A stretch of DNA of 45,925 nt, from contig ML014259.1 of NCBI GenBank assembly GCA_003615045.1, positions 1 to 45,925 of the forward strand, read 5' to 3'. A program made the translations under genes and the position numbers. Below, in pieces: positions 9,795-18,786 of this stretch (positions within the stretch are counted from its first letter, which is position 1; every line of letters begins with the position of its first letter). The notes below the pieces were generated by a model. It saw only the letters and a program-made list of their open reading frames with translations, made no database searches and had not been told where the DNA came from. Source of the DNA: Caulochytrium protostelioides (Eukaryota > Chytridiomycota > Caulochytriomycetes > Caulochytriales > Caulochytriaceae).

Positions 9795-12035
9795 ATGGAG
9801 ATCCTTTACCGGGAGCAAGTCCCCTTTATCATCAAGCAGCGCGACGAGCCGCCCGCCGCAGCCCCCGGCGCAGGTCCGGCGGCGCGGCGCACTCACCGCG
9901 ACCGTAGCCCGTCGCCCGCCGACGAATCGCCGGCGCGTGCCGCGCACGACGGGCCCGACAACGCCGCCGCCGCCGCCGCCGGCCGGCGGCCACGGAGCGC
10001 GTCGCCCTCGAAAAGCCGGTCTCGTCGCCATGGCGGCCGTGGCGGCGGTGGCGGTCATGGCGGCTTGCATGGCGCGGCGCCGCCCGCCGCGTCCTCCGCG
10101 TCCGCATCGGCCGGCGCGCAAGGCCTGCACGGGACCGCGGCGAGCGGCGAGGTGCGGGAACGGCACCACCCGAGCCTGACGCTGCAGATTGCGCGCGTCA
10201 CGGTGCAGCACCCGTACCACGGGACGGCGCTCGCCTTCCAGATCACGGACGAGGCGGACCCCTTCTTTCTGTACAGTCTGACGGTGTCCGAGGAGGCGTT
10301 CCACGTGCTGAAGCACGAGCAGGCGCTGCTGGTGGACTTCCCCGCGTTCCCCGGGAAGGTGATCGAGCTGCTCAATCTGTGTCGGCAGGCCGGCACGAGC
10401 ACGCACCCGAGCTTTGTGGCGCAGCTGGTTGTGCCCGGAGACGATCCGCGGCTGGCCACATTTCAGCTCGTGGAGACGAATTCGTTCAAGAACATTACAC
10501 ATCTGCGGATGAACGTCGTGCCCGGCACCGACGCCATGCTGAACGACTACCTGGCGGGCGTGGTCCAGCAGCTGAAGGCCGAGCGCGTGCAGCTCACGGA
10601 GCGGCTGCACGCGTCCGAATCGCAGCGCACGGCCTCGTCGAGCGAGACGCAGGCGCGCATCGCCGCGCTGGAGCGCGAGGTCCAGACGGCCCGCGAGGCC
10701 GCGGCCGAAGCGCAGAGCAAGCAGCAGCTCACGCACAGCGAGACGCTCGCGCGGATCCGCGAAGACCATCTGACGGAGCGCGCGACGCTGCGGGACGCGC
10801 ATGCGGCGGAGCTGAAGGCGCTGCGCGAGCGCCTCGAGGCGGAGATTCAGACGCTGACGTCGCAGAACGCGGCGCTCCACGCCACGCAGGCGCACCTGCG
10901 CCAGCACACCGCGAGCCTCGAGAAGCACCTCGCCGGCGCGAACCGGCAGATCGAGCACCACATCAAGGACGTGACCACGAGCCAGCAGGCCGCGGCGCGG
11001 GCCGCGGAGCAGCTGGCGGACACAGCGTCGCGGCTCGACGCGGCCCAGGCCACGGTCGCCGAGCGCGACGCGGCGCTGGCCCAGGCACGGGACGTCGAGC
11101 AGACGCTGCGCGGCTCCGTCGAGCGGCTCGAGGAGCGCATCGCGGCGCTGACCGACCAGCGCGCGACGCTCGGGGAGACGTGTGACGTGCTGCGGGCGCA
11201 GGCCCACCAGACAGAATCCGCGCTGCGCGCCGCCGAAGACGATGTCGCGAAGGGCAACGCGATCATCCGCAAGCTCCAGGCCGAGCTGAAGAGCGCGCGC
11301 GCCGCCACGAAGCTCAAGGCCGCGCTCGTCACGCAGCACGAAGCGCTGCTCGAGGAGCGCCGCCAGGCCCTCGCGCAGGCCCACCAGGACCTCACCGAGC
11401 TCAAGGCGCAGCTGGCCGCCGCCCAGCACAAGGAGCAGACCGCCACCACCGAGCGCGAGGCGCTCCAGTCGCAGCTCGCCGACGCGCGCAAGTCCATCGA
11501 AGACAACACCCACGTGATCGAGTGGCTCCACAAGCAACTGAATGAAGACGCGCTGCGCGGGCCGACCACCTACCGGCGGAGCGCCACGGCCTTGGCGGGC
11601 GCCGGCGGGAGCCCCAGCGCGACGACGCGTGGCGCCGGCAGCGGCGCCACCGATGCCGCCGCCGCCGCCGCCGCCGCCACGGCGTATCCCTCGCGACCGG
11701 GCTTCATCTCGTCGGCGGCGCGGGAGGGCGGCCTGCCGTCCGCGCGCGATACGGCGCCATCGCCTCACCAGTTCCTCTACACGAGCCACGGCGCCGGCGG
11801 CGGTCTGAGCCGCGACGCCGGCGGCGCTTCGCGCTCGCGCTTCCTCGCGCCGAACAGCGGCGGCATGCCGTCGTACCAGCCGACATCGACGACGCTGCCG
11901 GAGGACGGCGGGCTCGCCGGGAGCCGGGCGCCGGCCTCCAAGACCTCCGGCGCGCATCCCCACATCATGGGCGGTCTGGCCGGCGTGCGGCCTGCGGCCG
12001 CCGTCGCCGCCAGCAAAAGCAGCTACTTTTCCTAA
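9795..12035 (+). CDS. SAS6: SAS-6, centriole cartwheel protein
   Basis: SAS-6 self-assembles into the nine-fold cartwheel that starts centriole and basal-body formation, so its presence implies a flagellated stage. The 746-residue product begins MEILYREQVPFIIK, matching the first strand of the SAS-6 head. Residues about 127-250 carry the rest of the head: DPFFLYSLTVSEEAF, ALLVDFPAFPGKVIELL and LVETNSFKNITHLRMN. Phe231 in that last motif sits where the head-to-head dimer Phe of the family lies. A coiled coil of about 330 residues follows, with late family motifs GNAIIRKLQAELK and VIEWLHKQLNED, then a disordered Ala/Gly/Ser tail. About 108 residues of Ser/Arg- and Gly/His-rich sequence (19-126) interrupt the head after strand one. 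The frame is open upstream to 9297, but the ATG at 9795 is the one that fits the family. Confidence 0.93.
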   Translation: MEILYREQVPFIIKQRDEPPAAAPGAGPAARRTHRDRSPSPADESPARAAHDGPDNAAAAAAGRRPRSASPSKSRSRRHGGRGGGGGHGGLHGAAPPAASSASASAGAQGLHGTAASGEVRERHHPSLTLQIARVTVQHPYHGTALAFQITDEADPFFLYSLTVSEEAFHVLKHEQALLVDFPAFPGKVIELLNLCRQAGTSTHPSFVAQLVVPGDDPRLATFQLVETNSFKNITHLRMNVVPGTDAMLNDYLAGVVQQLKAERVQLTERLHASESQRTASSSETQARIAALEREVQTAREAAAEAQSKQQLTHSETLARIREDHLTERATLRDAHAAELKALRERLEAEIQTLTSQNAALHATQAHLRQHTASLEKHLAGANRQIEHHIKDVTTSQQAAARAAEQLADTASRLDAAQATVAERDAALAQARDVEQTLRGSVERLEERIAALTDQRATLGETCDVLRAQAHQTESALRAAEDDVAKGNAIIRKLQAELKSARAATKLKAALVTQHEALLEERRQALAQAHQDLTELKAQLAAAQHKEQTATTEREALQSQLADARKSIEDNTHVIEWLHKQLNEDALRGPTTYRRSATALAGAGGSPSATTRGAGSGATDAAAAAAAATAYPSRPGFISSAAREGGLPSARDTAPSPHQFLYTSHGAGGGLSRDAGGASRSRFLAPNSGGMPSYQPTSTTLPEDGGLAGSRAPASKTSGAHPHIMGGLAGVRPAAAVAASKSSYFS

Positions 12036-12882
12036 AATGGCATCATGGCATGTTTATCCAAAGCCGTCTCGTCAGAACTAGTATAAAGGGTGTGATTTCC
12101 CGTCTTGGTACTGTTTGGATTCGATCATCGTCAGCGGGGCGTTTGGACCCCCGGTCATGCGATCGCGAAGGGCCGGGTCATGCGATCCTCCAGTTTTGAC
12201 CGTATGCAATGTTCATGGTCAGGGTCAGGGTCACGGGGCTTTCTCGACGTCAAACAAACCAAAAAAATGTTGCTGCGCATCGGTCGCTTTTCTGGTCGCG
12301 GCGTGGCGCTTTTACAGTCGCCTCTCGGGCCGTGGAGCGCCTGAAGGCGGCCCCGCCCGCCCGCACGATGGATCCGCCACAGGCGGCATGCGGTCGCCTG
12401 CACAGCGTTGTTTGGCATCGCCGGCAGAACCTTGGACCCTGACCAGTATCCTCTGAAAAGCGGCGGCAGCAGCGGCAGCAGCAGCAGAGGGCATCGCCCG
12501 TTGATGTATGCCATTGGACTTCCCTGGCGTCGCCGCTGCGGCGGCCTCGTGCCGATGGGTGGCGTTTCGACAGCGATCAGGGCGGGCGCGCGCCACGATC
12601 CCACGGCCGTCGGCGCGGGTGGCGGCGATGCTGGGGGGACACTGCTGGGGGCCGATGCCGGGGGCCGATGCCGGGGGCCGGCCGAAAGCTTCTTAACTGG
12701 CGGCGTCACTCGTCCGCCACTCGTCCCACCTGACCGGCCCATCGCATGCGCCGCCGGGAGCGATCAGATCTCGTTGTCTGCCGCGGCTGATCGCCACGTC
12801 GATCCAGGTGGACGCCAGCGTCACAGACGGGTGCTGTTCTGGTCCGTCACGTCGTCCGTCACGCCGCTGTCGCCGCGCTTGG
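12036..12882. other. Intergenic region between SAS-6 and START genes
   Basis: Tandem plus-strand genes flank this stretch, so it holds the SAS-6 3' flank and the START gene promoter. A TATAAA lies at about 12079-12084, but it is some 800 bases from the next start. A short 13-base tandem repeat lies near 12647-12681. No protein is recognisable. Confidence 0.45.
12647..12681. repeat. Short tandem repeat, GGGGGCCGATGCC unit
   Basis: Two complete units and a partial third of a 13-base GC-rich sequence, in noncoding DNA. Confidence 0.6.
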
Positions 12883-14691
12883 ATGTTAGGCTTTTCAAAC
12901 GACACGGGCCCTGCGAGTCCTGCTGCTGACGCCCGCTCTTTGGCAGCGCCACGTGGCGACCCCGCGTCACCGATCTTGACCCCAGCATCGACATCAGTAT
13001 CCCAATCCGCATTGTCATCGCCCTCGACATCGACCTCCACCGCGAACGCCACGGCTTGGCGTGGACCTGCCCGAACCAAGACGATCCAACTGACGATCCA
13101 ACCGACGATCCCGACGGCTGTCCCGGCACCGGCCCCGTCGCCTTCTGCATCGGCAACCGTCGGCCCATCTACGCCTGCGCACGTCGTTGTGGCGCCGTCG
13201 TCGCTTCCGCAGCCCTCGCCGGTGCCTGCCGCGCCGTTTGTCTCACCGCGACCACGCACGCCCCGACCTCCGTCGACGATCGTCGATCCCGCGCATTGGA
13301 CCGTTCTGACCATTCTCAGCTGGCTGCTGGTCGCCTCAACGAACCTCAACCGCTTCGCGCTCCTCACTGCGCCTCGAACGACGCCGTTGCTGCGTCCTCT
13401 CGCGCTGCGCGACCCATCCGCCGCCGCTGCCGCCGCCGCCGCCGACGACGACGATAGCGCGTGGCCAGCAGGCGACAGCGCCCACGACGACAACGACGGC
13501 GCGTTGGTGCGTGATCCTGCGGCCGCCGCCGTTTCGATCCCGCCGCCCGTGCGCCCCGCCGCCGCCATGACCGTCGGCAGCGCTGTCGCCATGGCCCAGG
13601 CCGCCGGCGACCCGTACATCCAGTACTACCCCGCGCTCGAGCAGGAGTTCTTGCAGTATGCGGACCTCGACCGCGAGCCCGAGATGTGGGAGCGCGTCCT
13701 CACGGATGTACGCGGCAACTACCGTCTCGATGTCCAGAAGCGCGTCGGGTCGGACTGCTTCTTCCGGCTCGTGGCCGACTTCGAGACCACGCAGGCGGAG
13801 GCGTTCGACTTCTTTGGCGACGCGCAGGCCCGCGCCTCCTGGGACGAGGTCACCGCCGCGTCGGGCGTCGTCGAGACGATCAGCAACATGACCAAGATTC
13901 AGTACCTCCAGACCAAACCCTATTGGCCGACCGCGGCGCGCGACGCGCTCGTCATGTCGTTCGTGCGCCGGCTCGAGAACGGGGGCTACCTGAACGTGAC
14001 GCGCTCGATCGAGGACCACCCAGACTACGTCTCGCCGCCGAACCACGTGCGCATGGAGGCCAAGATCGCCGGCCAGGTCGTCTACCCGCACCCTTCCGGC
14101 GACCCCTTCCGCTGCCACCTCGTCCAGCTCGTCGACGGCGACCTCAAGGGCTGGCTGCCCAAGCACATCGTCGCCATGGTCACGACCCAAGCCTTCCCCG
14201 TCAGCATGCGCAAGGCCAACAAGGTCTTTATCCGCACCATGCATCCGCGCACCCGCTCAGTCCTGATCGACGAGGCCGAGGGGCCGTCGGCGCCGCACGA
14301 CCATGCGGGGCCCACGCACGCGGACGACGCCATGGAGGACGCCGTCACGTCACCCGCGCGCCTGCCGACCACGGCGACCACGCCCACGGCCACGGCGCGC
14401 GCATCAGGCGTGCCGCGGTCGCCGCTCCATACGGCGGTGGCTACTCCCGGCGCGGGCCTGCCGTCGGCGTCCCGCCGCCCGGGCAGCGCGCTCGCGGGGC
14501 CGCGGCCGGCCGGCGCCGTCGTCGCGGCGCGCCGCGGTTGGCTCCGCACGCTCGTGAGCCCGTCGGCGTATGCGCATGTCGTGCAGCGCCTGCACACGCG
14601 GCTCCACGCGCTGCAGCCGTGGATGACGCTCGTCGTGCTGATCCTGCTCTGGCGCGGCCGCATCGGCCGCCGCCGCCTCACCCGCTATTAA
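12883..14691 (+). CDS. START-domain lipid-transfer protein with membrane anchors
   Basis: The START fold is a cavity that carries one lipid or sterol. Residues about 242-456 show it clearly: ALEQEFLQYADLDREPEMW, VVETISNMTKIQYLQTKPY, WPTAARDALVMSFVRRL, and DLKGWLPKHIVAMV with the long C-terminal helix. The WPxxxRD and VVET motifs recall the ceramide-transfer (CERT/STARD11) class, though ligand specificity cannot be read. A hydrophobic segment near residues 139-162 (WTVLTILSWLLVASTN) and a short C-terminal one (WMTLVVLILLW, about 580-591) followed by Arg-rich residues suggest anchoring in an organelle membrane. The start is uncertain: ATG 12883 gives 602 residues, while ATG 13567 gives 374 residues with only the START domain and C-terminal anchor. 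The N-terminal 220 residues are low complexity. Confidence 0.8.
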   Translation: MLGFSNDTGPASPAADARSLAAPRGDPASPILTPASTSVSQSALSSPSTSTSTANATAWRGPARTKTIQLTIQPTIPTAVPAPAPSPSASATVGPSTPAHVVVAPSSLPQPSPVPAAPFVSPRPRTPRPPSTIVDPAHWTVLTILSWLLVASTNLNRFALLTAPRTTPLLRPLALRDPSAAAAAAAADDDDSAWPAGDSAHDDNDGALVRDPAAAAVSIPPPVRPAAAMTVGSAVAMAQAAGDPYIQYYPALEQEFLQYADLDREPEMWERVLTDVRGNYRLDVQKRVGSDCFFRLVADFETTQAEAFDFFGDAQARASWDEVTAASGVVETISNMTKIQYLQTKPYWPTAARDALVMSFVRRLENGGYLNVTRSIEDHPDYVSPPNHVRMEAKIAGQVVYPHPSGDPFRCHLVQLVDGDLKGWLPKHIVAMVTTQAFPVSMRKANKVFIRTMHPRTRSVLIDEAEGPSAPHDHAGPTHADDAMEDAVTSPARLPTTATTPTATARASGVPRSPLHTAVATPGAGLPSASRRPGSALAGPRPAGAVVAARRGWLRTLVSPSAYAHVVQRLHTRLHALQPWMTLVVLILLWRGRIGRRRLTRY

Positions 14692-14804
14692 ACGGCGTCT
14701 CCCACGGTGCCTTGCACGTGCGGGAGTTCACGCCCACTCATCCAACCTAAAAAAAAAGGAACTGGAAGACGTTTTTTGAACAACGATTAAGGGGTTGGGA
14801 GAAA

Positions 14805-14810
14805 AATAAA
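14805..14810 (+). terminator. Candidate polyadenylation signal AATAAA for the START gene
   Basis: A perfect AATAAA lies 114 bases after the START gene stop, within the 206-base A-rich space where this gene and the minus-strand LIM gene converge. An A run (9 A) lies at about 14750-14758. Confidence 0.5.
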
Positions 14811-14897
14811 GAACGCGTGAGCGAAGCAACAGAACGAATGAAAAAGAAAAGCGATATCACAAGAAAACAAGATGGCCCTAGAAGGCCGAGAAGCGTC

Positions 14898-16406
14898 TCA
14901 TACGACCAGGGAGGTGGCGGCCGAGTAGGGCGACCCCCCACCGCTGGCCGCGGCCGCGACGGCGGCCATGTGCGGCCGGTAGTGCTCCTGGCAGACGACG
15001 TCGTCGTCTTGCTCAAAGTACTGGTCGTGCTGGCGCAGGACCTTGCCGCACTGCCCACAGGTGAAATGGTCCACGTGGAACTTGCGCCCGACCGCGCGCA
15101 CGTGGGGCTCGCGCAGGGGGCCGCCGCACGTGGCGCACAGCAGATCGAGCCGCCGGAAGTAGTCCATCTCGCAGCACAGCACCAGCGGTCCGGGCGGCGC
15201 GCCCGGTGGGTCCTTCACGCGGAAGAATTTCTCCGCAATAATGATCGCGCAGTCCTCGCAGCGGAAGCAATCGAGGTGCCAGCGCTTGCCGAGCGCGCGC
15301 ACGAACTGGCCCTGGATGCGCTTCGCGCACTTGTAGCAGTGGGACTCGGACGCCGGCGGCACGGGCGACGCCGCCACGGCAGGCAACGGCGACGGCGGCG
15401 CGTGGCCGCTCATGCCGCCGTGCGTGGACGGCGAGGGCGCCATCAGCGGCGACGCGCGGTCCACGGACGCGCCGTCCCCGGTGTACGCGAGGCTTGGCGC
15501 CGCGTGAGGGTGGTGGTGGTGGTGGTGGTGGTGATGCGCGTGGTGCGCGTGGTGCGCGTGGCTCCTGGCGGCGTCGGGGTCAGCGCTCACCGAGTGGTGT
15601 CGCGGCGTCGGCGACGGCGGGACGGGCGTGGGCCGCTTCAGCGCGGACTTGATGGGCGCCGCGGCGGGCGCCGGCGACGCCGCAGCATAGGGCGACGGCA
15701 TGCGGCCGTCGGCGAGCGTCGGTGAGGCGCGGGCCTGGACGGGCGCGTTGCTGGTGGACACCGACGACCGACGCATGGTGCCGCCGGGCGATAGCGAGTT
15801 GCGCCGCGAGGGCACGTCGACGACATCCTGCCGCACGACGGCGGCGTACCCGGCGGGGTGCGGGATGGCAGGACCGCCACCGCCACCGCTCGCGTCGTCC
15901 GCATACGCCGTCTGCTGGCTGCTGCTGCTGCTCGGCGACATGAGGCTCAGCAGCGACCGGCCGCCGCTCGACTTTTTGCTCGGCTTGATGAGCGCGCGCA
16001 GGCTCGTGGAGCGGTGCGACGCGCTCGGGCCCGGCGCCTGGCTGCTGTCGACGCGGTAGCGTCCGGCCTGGCCCGTATAGTCGCTGCCGCTGCCGCTGCC
16101 GCCATCGCCATCGCCATCGCGGGAGGCGCCGTACCGGATCGGCATCGGCTCAAAGTAAGGATCACCCGCGGCGGCGCCCGATGTTACCGACGTGCCGAGG
16201 ACGTCGCTGCTGCTAGTGGTGGTCGTGGTCGTGGTCGTCGTGTCGCCGGCGGCCGTGGCGTCGGAGCCCGGCGAGGGAAGCAGCGCGGGGTCGTAGAGCG
16301 AGGCGCGGCGCTGGCGGTCGGCGGCGCTGTCGGCCTTGGAAGAGCGGAAACTGGCGTCGGAAAACGCTTTGTTTGTCGCTTTCATGAAGGCCTTCAACTT
16401 CATCAT
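14898..16406 (-). CDS. Protein with two tandem LIM domains, Lrg1/paxillin-like
   Basis: LIM domains are double zinc fingers that bind proteins, often at the cytoskeleton. The 502-residue product has about 350 disordered residues rich in Ser, Pro and Gly, with a Thr run and a His run (HHAHHAHHHHHHHHH), then LIM1 at about 357-415 and LIM2 at about 423-475. LIM1 ligands are CYKC, HLDC, CEDC and a final CxxD; LIM2 ligands are CATC, HVDH (His replacing Cys), CGQC and CQEH. The linker EMDYFRRLDLLCATCGGPL closely recalls the first two LIM domains of fungal Lrg1-type Rho-GAPs, but the protein stops soon after, with neither a third LIM nor a GAP domain; the next gene is only 206 bases away. The start MMKLKAFMKATNKAF is the first ATG pair. 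It is divergent from the transporter gene. Confidence 0.85.
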   Translation of the reverse strand: MMKLKAFMKATNKAFSDASFRSSKADSAADRQRRASLYDPALLPSPGSDATAAGDTTTTTTTTTSSSDVLGTSVTSGAAAGDPYFEPMPIRYGASRDGDGDGGSGSGSDYTGQAGRYRVDSSQAPGPSASHRSTSLRALIKPSKKSSGGRSLLSLMSPSSSSSQQTAYADDASGGGGGPAIPHPAGYAAVVRQDVVDVPSRRNSLSPGGTMRRSSVSTSNAPVQARASPTLADGRMPSPYAAASPAPAAAPIKSALKRPTPVPPSPTPRHHSVSADPDAARSHAHHAHHAHHHHHHHHHPHAAPSLAYTGDGASVDRASPLMAPSPSTHGGMSGHAPPSPLPAVAASPVPPASESHCYKCAKRIQGQFVRALGKRWHLDCFRCEDCAIIIAEKFFRVKDPPGAPPGPLVLCCEMDYFRRLDLLCATCGGPLREPHVRAVGRKFHVDHFTCGQCGKVLRQHDQYFEQDDDVVCQEHYRPHMAAVAAAASGGGSPYSAATSLVV

Positions 16407-16693
16407 GGCGCGAGGCGCCGCAAGCGTGCGATGCCGTCAGCGCAATGGTGGGCGGCGCCAGAGGCCCGCGCGCGCAATCAGGGTGTCGAATCTCGGGTCG
16501 AATCAAAACCCAAGGAGGAGCCGGCCGGGTGTCGGAGCGTCAAACACCGTGTCCAGCACGAGGTCTTGATGCCACGTCTGATACCACCGAGTCGAAGGAC
16601 GAATCAGCTCGAGGGAAGCGGAAGGGCGCAAGAGCGGGCGCAAGAGCGGGCGGGCGGGCGGCCACGAGGCATCGGAGGATCGGCGATGCGGCC

Positions 16694-16742
16694 CGACAAG
16701 ACAAAACAAGACAAGACAAGTCAAGTCAAGTCAAGACAAGGA
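16694..16742. repeat. Pentanucleotide repeat AAGAC/AAGTC
   Basis: About nine head-to-tail units, first CAAGA-type, then CAAGT-type, then CAAGA again, upstream of the LIM gene. Confidence 0.8.
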
Positions 16743-18194
16743 CGATGGCGGCGTATCTCGGTTCAGAGCCTAGGGAGATCAGGAGCGACCGCCATCAGCT
16801 GTTGTGATCGACGTCGCCAGGTCATTCCGACATCGATACTCATACTCATGCGCGGTCTTCCTTTCCGTCGTGGCCACCGTGCGTCTGGGCCGTTTTCGCG
16901 TCATCAGGAGCCGTATGGATCCAGCGGAGAAGACGTGGGTCCTTCCGGGGCCCCGCGCGCAGCTTCCTTCCGCCGTGGCGCTGCTCCTCGGAATGGCCGA
17001 CCGCTCCACCGGGGGCTAAGCCTCGTGCGGGGACCGAGAGAGAGCGAGGATCCTGGAGCAGCGACTGCCGCATCGCCATGCGCGTCCGCGTCGGCAGATG
17101 TCGGTGCCGATGCCGATGCCCGTGCTGTTGCCGACGTCTGCAGACCCGCAGATGCTGACACAGACGCATCCGCATCGCCTGGCCCACACGGTATGGGCCA
17201 GCACAGCACAGCACCAACTTTGCTTGACACCCACACGTGTCCTCGAAGCGTTTTCCCCGTTCAGAAACGGGGGTCGCCCGCGGAGAACGCCGTCTGCGGC
17301 GGTGGGGGTCGGCAGCGCCTTCCGCATCGTACACCTGCGAGCGCTGGATTGATGGAGCACCCACCGCAGATTCGGCAAAAAAATGATGCCACTGCCACCC
17401 AACAATGCTGCCGATGCCGTCGGATGCCCGTTGACCGCCGTCATCCGTGGTCGTGCCTCGCTCGGTGGACGCGCCGTGACCTGGCCGGCCAATTTTGAAA
17501 TGGCGGGTCGCGATCGTCGCACCGCGTCGCGGCAGGCCGAGGGCCGGTGGCCATCACTGCCGGCGGCGGCCGCGACCTCCGGGTGCCGTGCTCGATGGGG
17601 TCGCCAGCGGCAGGCGTGCTCGACCGATCGACCCCATCCGACCTGGCAGACATGCCGCACCGGCCCCGCGGACTCCCACAGGCACGACGCGTCGCCGCGA
17701 TGGCCGAGACCGGGATCCACGGCGGACAGGACGACCGCCAGCGCCGCGCGGCGTCCTGCAGGCGCCGTCGCGTCGTGCCCATACGCGCGCCGCCGCTGGC
17801 GAGGCGTTCCGTGGGAAACCCAGCGCGGCGGGAAGGCTCGCCGACGACCGCGGGTGCGGCGCCCCCGGGCCGCCGGCTGCGCCACCGCCGATGCGCGAGC
17901 TCGGGCCCTGCAGGCATGCACGTGGCCACGTCGTGCTTGGCGGAGGTCTGCGCCGCGTCGCTTAAGCGTGATGCTCCCGCTCCGGCAGACCCGTCGTCGA
18001 TGTCGCCTCGACGGCGGAGATGCGCCGGGAGGCTGGGCGATCTGGAGGCTGTCACGGTCGGGTCAGGCTTCCCCTGAGGTGCCGGGGTGCCGACGGACGG
18101 CGTCGGCGGCTGGCGGGGAAGGCCGTCGTCGTCCGTCGTCACGCCGCCGATGGCCGCCGATGGCCGTCGCTCCCGCAGCCGACAGAGCCACGCT

Positions 18195-18242
18195 GACAAC
18201 GACCACGACGACACCAACGACGACACCAACGACGACAACAAC
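18195..18242. repeat. GAC-rich imperfect tandem repeat
   Basis: Imperfect copies of ACGACGACACCA about 15 bases apart, in the region upstream of the transporter. Confidence 0.55.
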
Positions 18243-18786
18243 CCCTCGCGCTGGACTCCGCCGTTGAGGCACCGATGTGGCGGAGACAAGGAAAAGGAGG
18301 AAAGGGTGCTGCCCATTGTCAAGGCGCGGGCATTGTCTCACTGGACGCGCCGCGCCGCCCGGCTCCGCACGGCACGGCGGCGCACCGGCCGCCATGGATG
18401 GATGTCCCGCCCCGCGCGTGCCACGGCCACAGCCGTCCCATCAGCCGGGTCGGTGGTGGCGACGTCGTGATAGCGACTTGGGAAGATCGCGCGAGGGCCA
18501 CGTGCGTCCGCGTCAGCGCGGCGCTGGACCACGTGGTGCGTGGTGCGGGCAGGCGGCGGCGGCCTGCGCAGGACACAGCGACCGCGGCAGCCGAGACCGG
18601 CGTCCTCGCTGGCTTCACTCAGCGTCCTCGCTGCCGCGATCCTCCCCGCCGACGGTATCGACTGGACCCGACGCGTGCATCGCCGCGCGCAGTGGATGGC
18701 ACCTGCCGTGAAGAGTTCCCCCGCCGCTTCCTCCGACCGCTGCTGACGCCGACCCTGGAACCCGCCGAGCCGTGGATGCTGCGAGG

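Larger units (their letters stand above)
16407..18786. other. 2.4 kb without a recognisable gene, between LIM and transporter genes
   Basis: The flanking genes are divergent, so both promoters lie here. Long open frames exist on both strands but overlap one another, are Arg/Pro-rich and carry no domain. Two simple repeats are listed separately. I cannot exclude a small or multi-exon gene, but I see nothing to support one. Confidence 0.4.

Noticed and set aside
9378-11963. 861-codon minus-strand open frame opposite SAS-6
   Set aside because: Arg/Gly/Leu-rich shadow of the SAS-6 coding strand without any motif.
12077-12084. TATAAA-like sequence after SAS-6
   Set aside because: The next plus-strand gene starts about 800 bases away, so a core-promoter role is not supported.
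12220-12237. Telomere-like GGGTCA repeats
   Set aside because: Only two to three units, not a telomeric unit I recognise, and in the middle of the contig.
15858-17498. 546-codon plus-strand open frame between the LIM gene and the gene-free stretch
   Set aside because: Its first part is antisense to the LIM protein and the rest is Arg/Pro-rich with no recognisable feature.
17016-18322. Several overlapping minus-strand open frames of about 300 codons
   Set aside because: They overlap each other in different frames, none has a motif, and codon and residue patterns look random.
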